Of a DNA stretch of 36,613 nt, positions 22,297 through 30,949 are shown piece after piece. A program made the position numbers and the translations under genes. The stretch is taken from the NCBI GenBank assembly GCA_018238205.1, contig JABCTV010000010.1:1-36613 (forward strand). The letters run 5' to 3'. The notes under the pieces were generated by a model that had not been told where the DNA came from, made no database searches, and saw only the letters and a program-made list of their open reading frames with translations. This DNA comes from Candidatus Thorarchaeota archaeon. Its GTDB lineage: Archaea > Asgardarchaeota > Thorarchaeia > Thorarchaeales > Thorarchaeaceae. The first letter of the stretch is position 1. Each line of letters opens with the position of its first letter.

Positions 22297-24210
22297 CTAC
22301 CTCAGTTTGATGGTTTCAGTCACCATTGGAGCCCTTGTTTCGATATTTAGAGCCTTATGAATCGTAGATGCTAATCCAATTGTTTTTGATGCTTCACCAT
22401 GAACACATAGGATTCTTTCAGGAACAGGGTTCAAACGTTTTACAAAGTTGAGAATTTGTTTCCTATCCGAGTGGCCCGAGAATCCTTCCACGGTTGTTAC
22501 TTCCATATTCACTGGAACAACAGTTGTCTGACCATCTCGATTTCTCATATTCACTTCTTTCCATCCCTTCTGGATACGTCTACCAAGTGTATTCTCTCCC
22601 TGATAGCTAACAAATGTGAGGGTATTTTTTTCATCAGGAGCAAGTAATCTGAAGTAATCAACACTGGGTCCACCAGCTAGCATTCCAGATGTGGCCATGA
22701 TGATACAAGGATCTCCTTCAGTTATCTCCTCACGCTGGTCATGATGGTCGACTTGTACAAATATCTCAGATAAGAACGGATTCACGCCTTGATGGAAGAT
22801 CATCTCACGTATCTTCTTACTGAGTGCCTCAGGATGAGCTGTATGAATGGCTGTAGCCTGAGCAATCATACCTTCGATGTATATAGGTACTTTCGGTATT
22901 CGCCCCTTTGAAACAAGGTCTTCCATGACAAGCATAATTTCTTGAGCACGACCAACTGCAAGTACCGGGATGAGTACCTTACCACCGCGTTCTAAGGTTC
23001 TCTTGAGTATAGTAGCGAATTTCTTCTCTACTTCTTGCCTTGGTGGCATTTTATCCGTAGGATGACCATAAGTACTCTCAATAATCATTGTTTCAAGTCT
23101 TGGGAAAGTAAAAGTTGCTGGTTCAAGTAATCTGGTTCTTCCAAACTTGAAATCGCCAGTGTAAGCCATATTGTATTGACCATCGCCAATGTGAAAGTGG
23201 ACTATGGCTGATCCGAGAATATGCCCTGCGTTGTGTAGTGTGAGGCGAATGTCGGGAGCGATATCGGTGACCTCTCCATAGTTTAGAGGTATTGTGTGGA
23301 GGATTGCCTCTTTTACGTCCCGATCACGATATGGTCTAAGCTTACCCTCTCGCTCGGCAACTTCTAGATAGTCCAACTGCAAGAGTGTTGAAAGGTTCAA
23401 TGTTGGTGCAGTCATGTAGACTGGTCCACGATAACCGTACTTGAACAAGAAGGGGACCATACCACAGTGGTCCAAGTGAGCATGAGTGATTACTACTGCA
23501 TCTAATTTTTCGATGCTGAATTCGGGCATGTCCAATCTTGGAAATGCCTTACTGGGAGTTCCTACATTGACACCACAATCAACAATAACACTGCTCTCAG
23601 CAGTCTGCAGAAGCATACAGGACCTTCCTACTTCTCGGAATCCTCCCATAGCAGTAAGTCTAATCCAGCCATTTTTCATCAGTAGTGGTCTGTGTATTCT
23701 CTTTCCAATCTCACGAAATGATTTGTTCCGAGTTGCAGCCTCGGATTGGATGATGTATCTGATTTGCTTGATGAGCTTGCTCTCAATTGGCGGAGTTCTC
23801 ATGACATTAGGACGCCAAAAGGTCTGACGTGTAATTTCTCGTAGGGTAGTACCACTTCTTCCAATGACCAGACCGGGTTTCTGCGCTTCAATGATTACCT
23901 CTCCTCTTGAGATGTCAAAGTCTATCGATGTAATCATGGCCTCTTCAGGAACAAGCTCACGAACAGTCTTCTCAGCTTCTGCGTGAGTTAATCGGACTTC
24001 TGGAGCCGACCTCACCACGATACGCTTCCGCATCTTGCGTGCAAGAGCTTTGATCCTGTCTCCATCGTCTAACAATATCTTTGGTGCCTTCGAGTAAATG
24101 GCTATCTCTGGCCCTTCAAATTCTACTGCACTAATCGCAGCTGAGCGGGGAAGTGCCTTCTTGACTACTTCTCTAATATCAACAAATTCGTGTTCATTAT
24201 TGGGCTTCAT
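22297..24210 (-). CDS. fttA: aCPSF1/FttA: KH-domain beta-CASP ribonuclease, transcription termination factor
   Basis: The 637-residue protein has two N-terminal KH-type domains (GRSG loop at about 117-120), a metallo-beta-lactamase core starting [14 protein letters not shown] with zinc motif HAHLDHCG (243-250), [11 protein letters not shown] and YTGDFKFG, and the beta-CASP insertion with [12 protein letters not shown] and [10 protein letters not shown]. The archaeal enzyme is the homologue of eukaryotic CPSF73. It cuts nascent RNA at U-rich sites and terminates transcription with RNA polymerase. The length and domain order are standard. It follows psmB on the same strand after 128 bp and converges with sepF. 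Confidence 0.97.
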   Translation of the reverse strand: MKPNNEHEFVDIREVVKKALPRSAAISAVEFEGPEIAIYSKAPKILLDDGDRIKALARKMRKRIVVRSAPEVRLTHAEAEKTVRELVPEEAMITSIDFDISRGEVIIEAQKPGLVIGRSGTTLREITRQTFWRPNVMRTPPIESKLIKQIRYIIQSEAATRNKSFREIGKRIHRPLLMKNGWIRLTAMGGFREVGRSCMLLQTAESSVIVDCGVNVGTPSKAFPRLDMPEFSIEKLDAVVITHAHLDHCGMVPFLFKYGYRGPVYMTAPTLNLSTLLQLDYLEVAEREGKLRPYRDRDVKEAILHTIPLNYGEVTDIAPDIRLTLHNAGHILGSAIVHFHIGDGQYNMAYTGDFKFGRTRLLEPATFTFPRLETMIIESTYGHPTDKMPPRQEVEKKFATILKRTLERGGKVLIPVLAVGRAQEIMLVMEDLVSKGRIPKVPIYIEGMIAQATAIHTAHPEALSKKIREMIFHQGVNPFLSEIFVQVDHHDQREEITEGDPCIIMATSGMLAGGPSVDYFRLLAPDEKNTLTFVSYQGENTLGRRIQKGWKEVNMRNRDGQTTVVPVNMEVTTVEGFSGHSDRKQILNFVKRLNPVPERILCVHGEASKTIGLASTIHKALNIETRAPMVTETIKLR

Positions 24211-24338
24211 GGATAGTCACACCACAATTGTAGGCCTATTAATGCCCTAATTGGCCTCATTCTATATATCAGCACACAAGATTGTTGAGCTGATAGGGTA
24301 ACATGATTGTCATGTTACAAGTGTAAGAAACACTGTCA

Positions 24339-24989
24339 CTATTGTCCTTTCCAAATCTTCATGATGGTATCCTTTGGGATTTCCTGATACCCATCCTTGT
24401 CAATCACACTCACTAGGATTGAATTGCCTGAAGCGGCATCTCTCTCGATAGCAGCTGCGACTGCATGAACACCAAGTTCGATTGCCTTCTTTTTAGTAAG
24501 GTCCTCTTTGTACCCTACTTCCAGAACACCAAGTGCTACTGGAGAACCAGAGCCTGTTGATACGAACTTGTCAGGTATGACGCTGCCCACATAATCTGTA
24601 AAGAAGACTTGTGCGCCTTCGTCATCATATCCTCCCACAACACATTGCAACATGTAGAGTCCACGACCTTGGAACATGATGTTACTAAGAAGACGGGTTA
24701 ATGCCTTGACACGAATTGGCCGACCTCTCTGAATCTCAAAGAGCTTGGCTTCCGCAGACAAGAGATCCATGATTGATTGTGCGTCAGCAACAGATCCTGC
24801 AATTGTCGCACCTATTCGGTCCGTAATCTTGAAGATCTTCTTTGCAGTCTTATTTGCAATCAGAAAACCCATTGTGGCTCTCTGATCACTAGCTAAGACT
24901 ACACAGTCTTTTGCAATCAAACCAACTGTAGTAGTTCCAGTCTTTAGTTCAGCTGGGGGCTGCATCTCTGGTTCCATGGTAATTGACAC
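24339..24989 (-). CDS. psmB: 20S proteasome beta subunit
   Basis: The 216-residue precursor has an 18-residue propeptide ending in LKTG, cleaved to expose the catalytic Thr19 (TTTVGLIAKD). ASDQRAT carries the conserved Asp, NKTAKKIFKI the catalytic Lys, and STGSGSPVALGVLE the conserved SGS/Asp region. The subunit forms the two inner heptameric rings of the proteasome and cuts peptides processively. It is transcribed toward fttA. Confidence 0.97.
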   Translation of the reverse strand: MSITMEPEMQPPAELKTGTTTVGLIAKDCVVLASDQRATMGFLIANKTAKKIFKITDRIGATIAGSVADAQSIMDLLSAEAKLFEIQRGRPIRVKALTRLLSNIMFQGRGLYMLQCVVGGYDDEGAQVFFTDYVGSVIPDKFVSTGSGSPVALGVLEVGYKEDLTKKKAIELGVHAVAAAIERDAASGNSILVSVIDKDGYQEIPKDTIMKIWKGQ

Positions 24990-25091
24990 CCTCTAAAAGA
25001 TGAATCGTAGAGAACAAGTGACAAGCAATCGTCCTGAGGAGCATTATTAAGGTTTTCTCAGTGAACATAAAACGGCGGGGGCCACTTATCA

Positions 25092-25928
25092 TCAGGTTAT
25101 ATTCTCTGAAGGAGGTTCGGGGCGTTTGAATGATGTTACGATTCTGACCTCTTTGATATCTTCAGCAGCCTTGAGTATATCGGCAGCTATGCCAATCTCA
25201 CCGTACTGAATATTCTCAATGTATCGAGTTTCTTGTGGTAGCTCAACAGTTACGACTTTCTTCTTTATAGTGACACTATATCGATCCTCTGGAATTCCTG
25301 GAATTCTACGCTTAAGAACTGCCTTGAGTTTCTCAGTTGTATCTGAAATTAACTCCCTGATTATAACATCATATACAAGGGTCTTTCCTGCAAATGGACT
25401 ATTGAAGTCAATTCTTACTCGACGACCAAGGTCCGCAGTAACAACACCTCGTTCTTTACCGAATGTGACCTCTTCACCCTTGTATCCTCTCACACCCTGT
25501 TTTGCGAGCTTTACTTTGGCAATCAACTTGATCTTGCTAGGGTCTCTCACTCCTGCACCTTTTTCAGGAGGAACTTCAACGGTCTTTGATTCTCCCACCT
25601 TCATGCCAACGAGTTCTTCCTCGACTGCGGCAAGAAGCCAGTTCCAACCAACTACTACCAACGCAGGTTCGTAGCGGTCATTCTCTCTGAACAGACCTTC
25701 TTCTTTTGCAACCTCGAGATGAGTTGTATCGAAAATGACACCCTTATCCTTTGTACTTGCAGTAAAGTCGAGATAGACCATGCTCTTTTCACCAACTACA
25801 GTTTCAGCCTTTGGAGCTGCCTTTTTGGCAGTGGTCTTCTTAGCTGTAGTTTTCTTTGTTGTCTTCTTAGCGGCTGGTTTTGATGCAGCTTTCTTTGAAG
25901 GCTTCTTAGTAGTTTTTTTCTTTGACAT
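25092..25928 (-). CDS. long-type FKBP peptidyl-prolyl isomerase with a histone-H1-like Lys/Ala/Thr tail
   Basis: From ATG 25928 the protein is 278 residues. Residues 1-45 are repeats of AKKTTKK-like units (AASKPAAKKTTKKTTAKK). An FKBP core follows (VYLDFTASTKDKGVIFDTT, WLLAAVEEELVGMKVGESKTVEVPPEKG) with the flap insertion of SlyD-like archaeal FKBPs, and a C-terminal domain of about 90 residues (VLKRRIPGIPEDRYSVTIKK) as in long archaeal FKBPs. FKBPs catalyse prolyl isomerisation and act as chaperones. The basic tail is unusual and could bind DNA or RNA. The frame is open to 25958, but that extension is transposon-derived, 8 nt from a TnpB-element end. Confidence 0.93.
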   Translation of the reverse strand: MSKKKTTKKPSKKAASKPAAKKTTKKTTAKKTTAKKAAPKAETVVGEKSMVYLDFTASTKDKGVIFDTTHLEVAKEEGLFRENDRYEPALVVVGWNWLLAAVEEELVGMKVGESKTVEVPPEKGAGVRDPSKIKLIAKVKLAKQGVRGYKGEEVTFGKERGVVTADLGRRVRIDFNSPFAGKTLVYDVIIRELISDTTEKLKAVLKRRIPGIPEDRYSVTIKKKVVTVELPQETRYIENIQYGEIGIAADILKAAEDIKEVRIVTSFKRPEPPSENIT

Positions 25929-25935
25929 GGCCAGT

Positions 25936-26192
25936 TCCGTTCCCCGAAACCTAGACATTCCTGGTCATTGTGTCCAGGACTGATGTTCGGTTCCTGCGTC
26001 ATCGGGGGAGCACTCTCTAGATTTAAAGAATCCGCTAAGAGTCATATTTCCTCTCCACAAGCGTTTAGAGTCTCCGGCAAACTGACGGTGAATAGGTTCA
26101 GTGTGGCGTTGAGATTCCTATTGATTTCAAGCCCACACTGTTTACAATGATACTCGCACTCGGATAGTGAGAGCTCCTTTGATTTCATTGAT
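25936..26192 (-). mobile_element. decayed right end of a TnpB (IS605-type) element, copy A
   Basis: From the CCGTTCCCCGAAAC boundary at about 25936 this segment aligns with 32192 onward of the intact TnpB element. It shares the GATGTTCGGTTCCTGC block and the tnpB 3' coding region. On the minus strand a hairpin TCCTGG/CCAGGA occupies the place of TGGAC/GTCCA in the intact copy, so the fold is kept with different bases. The end lies 8 bp from the FKBP start codon. Confidence 0.8.
26042..26192 (-). pseudogene. C-terminal tnpB remnant with inactive RuvC residue
   Basis: The frame before the stop at 26042-26044 reads KELSLSECEYHCKQCGLE, INRNLNATLNLFTVSLPE and TLNACGEEI. It parallels the intact TnpB (SLSEREYECEECGLRLDRDLNAALNL). 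The catalytic Asp of RuvC III (LDRD) is Asn here (INRN), only the second zinc knuckle remains, and the C terminus stops early. It cannot encode an active nuclease. Confidence 0.8.
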
Positions 26193-26269
26193 GATGCCTG
26201 TAGGACCTTATAAACTCTGAAGAGGGATAATCACCTGTAGAAAAACTCTGAAACGAGAGCCAAGTTTCA

Positions 26270-26444
26270 GGATTACTCTACCGTCACCGCCAGTTGGACG
26301 GGACGTTAAACGCCCGTGGAGAGGACGTAAGACGTCTTCGTGGGTCTTCAGAGATCCACTAGATGCAACCTCAATGAAGCAGGAACCGAACATCGATTAT
26401 GGGCTTCATGTCCAAGATTGGGTAAGATTCGGGCAACGGTGTTA
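26270..26444 (+). mobile_element. decayed right end of a TnpB element, copy B, inverted relative to copy A
   Basis: Read on the + strand this contains TLNARGEDVRRLRGSSEIH and a stop, parallel to TLTACGEDVRR of intact TnpB, then the shared GCAGGAACCGAACATC block, a TGGGC/GTCCA hairpin and a terminal boundary at about 26444. It is more diverged than copy A. The two ends point outward, like a palindrome-associated non-autonomous element. The 26193-26269 spacer is unrecognised, and 26445-26550 holds only the palindrome listed below. Confidence 0.7.
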
Positions 26445-26497
26445 TAAAACGGTTTCAGTAGGCGAATTGGTCATGTCACATGATCCATGACTTACTA

Positions 26498-26513
26498 CGC
26501 ATCATATGATGCG
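26498..26513. repeat. 16-bp perfect palindrome downstream of hemK
   Basis: CGCATCATATGATGCG is self-complementary. It lies 38 bp beyond the hemK stop on the minus strand. It could be a protein-binding dyad or a transcript-end hairpin, although no T-tract follows. Confidence 0.4.
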
Positions 26514-26550
26514 ACCAAAGCTCGCCGCTTTCATTTCTTACTTGATGAGC

Positions 26551-27156
26551 CTATTTCACAGGGCCCGTGTGTCCTTTGAAGATACCTTTTAGCACTTGTA
26601 TCTTTTCAAAGAACATAGGAGTTTCATTTACTTGTTCAACTTGGAAATTATTCTCATTAAAAGTTCTGATAATTGAGTCAATATCTTCTAGAGTTGAAAC
26701 GATAACATAGAGTACTCCATCTTCAATGAGGTGAGATGATGCTTCATTCACGAATCTCTGTGTAAGTTCTGATCCATCCTTTCCTCCCACAAGAGCATGG
26801 TCCATCTCGGTGTTCATATCGTCTTCTGGCAAATATGGCGGATTGAACATAATCATGGAGAACTTTGCTGCATTTGAAAGACCTATGAAAAGATCTGATT
26901 GAACAACTGCAACATTATGTCCTAATCCATTCTTTCTAAGATTCTCAGATGTATTTCTAACCGCAGGCAGGGAAACATCGATACTCACGACTCGCAGTGC
27001 TCTTGAAGCGGCAACGAGTGTTGCTAATCCCGCTCCACAACCAACATCAAGAACAGAGTCAGTGGGTTTGATAGTTATGGTATCCAGAAGGAGGTAGGTG
27101 TCTGCTGCTGGTGGATAGACTCCATCAGAAACATCGAAATCAAACGACTCGCTCAC
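26551..27156 (-). CDS. HemK/PrmC (Mtq2-like) protein glutamine methyltransferase
   Basis: The 201-residue protein has SAM motif I VLDVGCGAGLATLVAA, the acidic VVSIDVSLPA, and the NPPYLPED motif typical of enzymes that methylate glutamine or exocyclic amines. Length and lack of an N-terminal helical domain match the archaeal/eukaryotic Mtq2 type, which modifies the GGQ glutamine of release factor aRF1 and usually works with Trm112. It starts 2 nt after ksgA and is the last gene of the Pus10-to-HemK operon. Confidence 0.92.
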   Translation of the reverse strand: MSESFDFDVSDGVYPPAADTYLLLDTITIKPTDSVLDVGCGAGLATLVAASRALRVVSIDVSLPAVRNTSENLRKNGLGHNVAVVQSDLFIGLSNAAKFSMIMFNPPYLPEDDMNTEMDHALVGGKDGSELTQRFVNEASSHLIEDGVLYVIVSTLEDIDSIIRTFNENNFQVEQVNETPMFFEKIQVLKGIFKGHTGPVK

Positions 27157-27158
27157 AA

Positions 27159-28031
27159 CTAGCCCCCTCGCGGATCTGGGATTTTCCCGTCCTCAATCAA
27201 ATCAAGAAGCACATCGGCAAGTGTCACTAACTCCTCAATGTCAATTGTTCTTAATCGGTCATCGCTCTTTGGATGACCCTCACAATGATCAAGTACAACT
27301 TCAGCTAGGTTCTTGTCCACATTCATGTTTCGAAACCAGATTCTCAATGCCTTTCTCAGATGCTTGTTCGGATAGGAAAAAATACCCCGCACCATCCAGA
27401 AGAACACCTTGTCACTCTTTGCACGAGGCCCCAGAGTATTATGTTTCAATCTGACTACAACTGAGTCTACAGCTGGAACTGGATAGAACATGTCTGCTGG
27501 AACTTCCATTAGATGTTCAACTTCAGCTTGGTATCTAATGTTAACTGTTAATCGTGAATAATTAGGAGTACCTGGAGTTGCATGTAACCGCTGAGCATAC
27601 TCTTTCTGATACATCAGGATTGCTTGCTCAAATTCAATCTCTCGCAGCATTCTGAAAGTAATCTCAGAAGCGATACTATATGGGAGATTGGAAACAATCT
27701 TTGTCACAACTGGAAGCGGAACTTTGAGAGCATCTCCCTCAATGATACTAACATTATCATAATCTTTCAATGAATTTCGAAGAGCTCTTACAAGTCCTGA
27801 ATCTATTTCTATTACATAGACATGATTAGCTTCCTGGACAAGCTGCTTCGTGAGAATACCTAATCCCCCTCCAATCTCCAGAATAGTATCCTCTTTTGAA
27901 ATTTCAGCAGCACTAACGATGCTCCGTGCTACATTATGACTCTTGAGAAAACTTTGACCATGTTTTTTGGTTGGTCTTACCTTGTATTTTTTGAGAAGTG
28001 CACGAATTTCATCATCTGACAGGAAACTCAC
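27159..28031 (-). CDS. ksgA: 16S rRNA dimethyladenosine transferase KsgA/Dim1
   Basis: This enzyme dimethylates two adjacent adenosines in helix 45 of 16S rRNA during small-subunit assembly. The 290-residue protein has KKHGQSFLKSHNV, motif I LEIGGGLGILTKQL, VIEIDSG, the GDALKVPLP strand, catalytic NLPYSIAS, then the C-terminal helical domain (HLMEVPADMFYPVPAVDSVVV). I place the start at GTG 28031, which gives the family-typical VSFLSDDEIRALLKKY; the open frame goes on to 28142 but overlaps DUF655 with unrelated sequence. The gap to DUF655 is 16 nt. Confidence 0.96.
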   Translation of the reverse strand: MSFLSDDEIRALLKKYKVRPTKKHGQSFLKSHNVARSIVSAAEISKEDTILEIGGGLGILTKQLVQEANHVYVIEIDSGLVRALRNSLKDYDNVSIIEGDALKVPLPVVTKIVSNLPYSIASEITFRMLREIEFEQAILMYQKEYAQRLHATPGTPNYSRLTVNIRYQAEVEHLMEVPADMFYPVPAVDSVVVRLKHNTLGPRAKSDKVFFWMVRGIFSYPNKHLRKALRIWFRNMNVDKNLAEVVLDHCEGHPKSDDRLRTIDIEELVTLADVLLDLIEDGKIPDPRGG

Positions 28032-28047
28032 CTGCGTACTAACAAAT

Positions 28048-28671
28048 CTACCTTCTGAGTGGACGAGATCTGTCCTGTTCGTCTTCGTCACGTTTTGGAG
28101 GTCGCACAAACAACCAACGTTTAACATCTTCACGGAGTTCATCGATAATACGAGCGGTCATAATTTTTTTCGGATTCTGGAGCTTTGTTCTTGCTGCTAT
28201 ATCTTCAAAACTCTTGAAGGGTTCCCGTTTTCTTTCTTCCAGAATTGCCCACATTAGTGTCTGTCCAATTCCAGGGAGCAGCTGAAGTGAATGCATCCTT
28301 GTCGTTATTGGAGCTGCTTCATTGAAGAATTGCACATATTTGTGCTCATGTTTTGTTACTATCATTTCAATTACTAGAGGTAGCTCAGTAACGCTTTCAG
28401 GAACAAGGTCCTCATAGAATATGCGCCTTCTAACATGGTCAATCTTACTTCTAACATTCCGTTCAATAGAAACACGCTCTTGAGGATATGGCTTTACTCC
28501 TCTGTCAGGTACCATCTCAAGAAGTGTAAAATGTGACTCTCCAATACCCTGTATCACTGTATCTCCGCGTGGTCGAGAATCCCGAAGGAACTCTTTCGGA
28601 GGAACGACAGACAGGACGTATGCATGTGTTTCAAACTGCCTGTTTTGTTGTCCTTCCATTCGTTTACACAT
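28048..28671 (-). CDS. DUF655 protein with helix-hairpin-helix domain
   Basis: The 207-residue protein has an N-terminal OB-like beta region (THAYVLSVVPP, GDTVIQGIGESHFTLLEM). A C-terminal helix-hairpin-helix follows (MHSLQLLPGIGQTLMWAILEERK, FKSFEDIAARTKLQNPKKIM), as in the conserved archaeal DUF655 family, which is nearly always found between rpoF and ksgA. A nucleic-acid-binding role in rRNA maturation or transcription is inferred from that context. ATG 28671 or 28659 could start it. The C terminus is Arg/Asp-rich. Confidence 0.92.
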   Translation of the reverse strand: MCKRMEGQQNRQFETHAYVLSVVPPKEFLRDSRPRGDTVIQGIGESHFTLLEMVPDRGVKPYPQERVSIERNVRSKIDHVRRRIFYEDLVPESVTELPLVIEMIVTKHEHKYVQFFNEAAPITTRMHSLQLLPGIGQTLMWAILEERKREPFKSFEDIAARTKLQNPKKIMTARIIDELREDVKRWLFVRPPKRDEDEQDRSRPLRR

Positions 28672-28778
28672 CCAGTTTTACTCGGGTACATTGATGTAAT
28701 AACTGTCAAGTAATGATAAAAACTAATCGGACTAAGAACTGCGGGAATGGTATTTTCCGCCATTCAACAACTGATTGA

Positions 28779-29114
28779 TTAGGACCGTTTATTGATAATA
28801 AGATCCACAATCTCGATGATTTGTTCATCAGTTAGATTTGTTGAACGTGCATCCAAGATAGTCTTCAACTCTTCTGGGTTAATTGGAGATATATTAACAA
28901 CTTGAACTGCCTGAGATCTTGATAGTTTGTAGTTCTTCATCAATTTCTCTACTACTTTTGCAGATACCGCAGGTGCCATTCTTGAAAAAGATGATGCATG
29001 TTCAAGGGTTATTGATTGCTGAAATGACAGCTCTCCTTCCTTTCCTCTCTGAGTCAATACTTTCTTGACCTGAGAAAGGGTAATTTCCTCTTCGCTGATT
29101 ATCTCCTTGGGCAT
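28779..29114 (-). CDS. rpoF: RNA polymerase subunit Rpo4/RpoF
   Basis: From ATG 29114 the protein is 111 residues with the Rpb4-like HRDC fold (ITLSQVKKVLTQRG; SRMAPAVSAKVVEKLMKNYKLSRSQAVQVVNISPINPEELKTIL). Rpo4 pairs with Rpo7 to form the polymerase stalk. GAGGGA about 7 nt upstream fixes the start and lies inside the eL21 end; the longer open frame overlaps eL21 and is discarded. It follows eL21 after 10 nt. Confidence 0.96.
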   Translation of the reverse strand: MPKEIISEEEITLSQVKKVLTQRGKEGELSFQQSITLEHASSFSRMAPAVSAKVVEKLMKNYKLSRSQAVQVVNISPINPEELKTILDARSTNLTDEQIIEIVDLIINKRS

Positions 29115-29124
29115 TTTTGTTCCC

Positions 29125-29421
29125 TCAAGGTTTACTTGGTTGGAGATGCTCACGTCTGATGATAAGAGTCTTCATTGCCTTACCAAGGCTTACATCAACG
29201 ACGAGCGCTCTTCCCCTCAAATGGGTAATTACACCTGTTCGTCCTTGATATCTTCTATGTGGCATTCCTTTGTGGAAGCCTGGGTCGATAACAATGTCTA
29301 CCCTTTGTCCCACTTCATAGTCAATAAGCACTTTACTTGGTGAACTTAGACCCCTCGTACGAACTCTCTTGCTCATCAGGCTACGAGTACGGGCTCGGAA
29401 TCCATGACTCTTCTTGACCAT
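29125..29421 (-). CDS. rpl21e: 50S ribosomal protein eL21
   Basis: The 98-residue protein is a complete eL21: SHGFRARTRSLMSKRVRTRG, YEVGQRVDIVIDPGFHKGMPHRRYQGRTG, VITHLRGRALVVDV. It lies between Pus10 and RpoF, as in many archaea. A 131-nt gap rich in hairpins precedes it. Confidence 0.97.
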   Translation of the reverse strand: MVKKSHGFRARTRSLMSKRVRTRGLSSPSKVLIDYEVGQRVDIVIDPGFHKGMPHRRYQGRTGVITHLRGRALVVDVSLGKAMKTLIIRREHLQPSKP

Positions 29422-29446
29422 AAGACATCACTACGAATTATTGCCT

Positions 29447-29548
29447 CTCGGTGCTCTGCCTAGGCTGAACTACACCCGAGGTCCAGCAAGACCTCTTGGG
29501 TCGCCTCTTAAGGATTTCGTAAGAGCCACGCTTTGGTATGAGCATACC
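29447..29548 (-). ncRNA. structured leader between pus10 and eL21 (possible regulatory RNA)
   Basis: On the minus-strand transcript several helices follow one another. GGTATG/CATACC (29548-29535) and CTCTTA/TAAGAG (29525-29505) come first. GAGGTC/GACCTC (29495-29478) comes next. A longer helix CTCGG/CCGAG (29480-29476 with 29451-29447) encloses a D-arm-like segment, GTAGTTCAGCC. The third and fourth helices share 29478-29480 and exclude each other, which would allow switching. The next gene encodes a ribosomal protein, so autogenous control is possible. It does not complete as a tRNA. Confidence 0.4.
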
Positions 29549-29552
29549 AGCA

Positions 29553-30917
29553 TTAGGGACCATCGCTGTAGATTGCAGTCACGTTCAATTCAGCACATAC
29601 ACAACCAGTTCCTAATTTCCCAGCTATTGATGGAGTAGTTCGTCCCTCATCTCCTGAGATTAGTTCCTTGATGTATGTTCCCCCTTGTACCTTGAAGTTT
29701 GCTTTGAGAAGACCATCTTTGTGTTTCTCTAGAGAAATTTCATGAATTACCTTTTTTCTTACCAAATCGCTCCGCCTGTGAGAAACTCTATGAGGAGTTC
29801 GTTGTTCAATCTCTACTCCTTTGAATTCTTTCTCTAATGCTTTTAGTTCATCATCTGTTACTGATCTATCTGTAGTAATTAATGCCTCGTACTCCTTTAC
29901 ATTGGTTGAGGCATCCTCTTTGAGTTTTTGGAGATGGTGTCTATCGGTGCGAACTAGATTATGTACCTCTATCTTTCCTTCTGCTTCACTGTTGATACTT
30001 TTTGCAATCTCTTCAAGATCAGGAGTTCTTATTCTTGGTTCTGTTATCTCAACAACAAAAGGTCTTCCCTGCCCCAGCATTAGAACATCAATATCCTCTC
30101 TTCCACCAGCATGGAACTTGAATTTGGAGCCATTAACAATAATTTGTGTAGGATTACCTACGTATTCAGATAGTGAATCAGGGTACTTGCGACCGGTTTC
30201 ATCGCATTCATCACACCCCTTTCCTCTGCACTTCTTACAATCCCATCTACTCTGAGGAATTCCTCTAACCAGTTTTCTGTACCTGCCATAGATGAATATC
30301 GGGTTAATCTGGAGTTTTATCTCGTCCGTGTCCATAGAATACACAAAGACAACATCAGGTTTTTCGAAATTAACTGGTTTCTTCAAAAGTTCATGCAGGT
30401 GTATTCCAAGTTCTCGATTGAAATGAGACTTCAGAGTTTCGGCATGCATTATTGAATGAATACCACTCAGTTCATCCTGACGCTCTACTAACAACGGAGG
30501 TGGGATAGAACCTATTAAGAACGTTTCAAACTCAATATCCTTTGCTAATCCGACAATCCTTTCTGCGACCAATTGGACTCTCTCAAATACTGATTCTTCA
30601 TCGATTGAACAAAGATGACAAGCATCTCTTGTTTCGTAATCGATATTATTCTTCCCTGCAATAGTTTTTGCAGGATTGAACATCCCATTGCTAGCAAGCA
30701 ATCTTATTGAATCACTCCCAGTTTCTTTCGCCCCTGATTTCAATTGCTCATCAGCTATCATGCATAAAGTAAGTTTCAGAGAATGACCTCTATCATTATT
30801 TGATGTATCCGTACTTAGCCAACCAAACTGACGACCAAGACACCGATCACAGAGTACGTGCTGCTCTATTAGCTTCTGAGCAGTTGCCAATACTCCGTTT
30901 ACTTGTGGGTCAGTCAT
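29553..30917 (-). CDS. pus10: tRNA pseudouridine synthase Pus10
   Basis: Archaeal Pus10 makes pseudouridine at positions 54 and 55 of tRNA. The 454-residue protein has the zinc-binding CDRCLGRQFGWL and CHLC near the N terminus, a THUMP-like region, and a second cysteine group CKKCRGKGCDEC. The catalytic GREDIDVLMLGQGRPFVVEITEPR follows, where the Asp after GRE attacks the uridine, and the C-terminal RTPHRVSHRRSD and GGTYIKELISGDEGRT are those of the family. It heads the operon running to hemK. The T-arm introns of nearby tRNA-Phe and tRNA-Ala lie close to its target nucleotides. Confidence 0.95.
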   Translation of the reverse strand: MTDPQVNGVLATAQKLIEQHVLCDRCLGRQFGWLSTDTSNNDRGHSLKLTLCMIADEQLKSGAKETGSDSIRLLASNGMFNPAKTIAGKNNIDYETRDACHLCSIDEESVFERVQLVAERIVGLAKDIEFETFLIGSIPPPLLVERQDELSGIHSIMHAETLKSHFNRELGIHLHELLKKPVNFEKPDVVFVYSMDTDEIKLQINPIFIYGRYRKLVRGIPQSRWDCKKCRGKGCDECDETGRKYPDSLSEYVGNPTQIIVNGSKFKFHAGGREDIDVLMLGQGRPFVVEITEPRIRTPDLEEIAKSINSEAEGKIEVHNLVRTDRHHLQKLKEDASTNVKEYEALITTDRSVTDDELKALEKEFKGVEIEQRTPHRVSHRRSDLVRKKVIHEISLEKHKDGLLKANFKVQGGTYIKELISGDEGRTTPSIAGKLGTGCVCAELNVTAIYSDGP

Positions 30918-30949
30918 CTATTTTACCTCTGGTTGTTCCATGGCCATCG

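Noticed and set aside
29447-29500. A tRNA on the minus strand in the eL21 leader (D-arm-like GTAGTTCAGCC)
   Set aside because: No anticodon arm, T-arm or CCA end can be fitted, so it is kept only as a structured leader.
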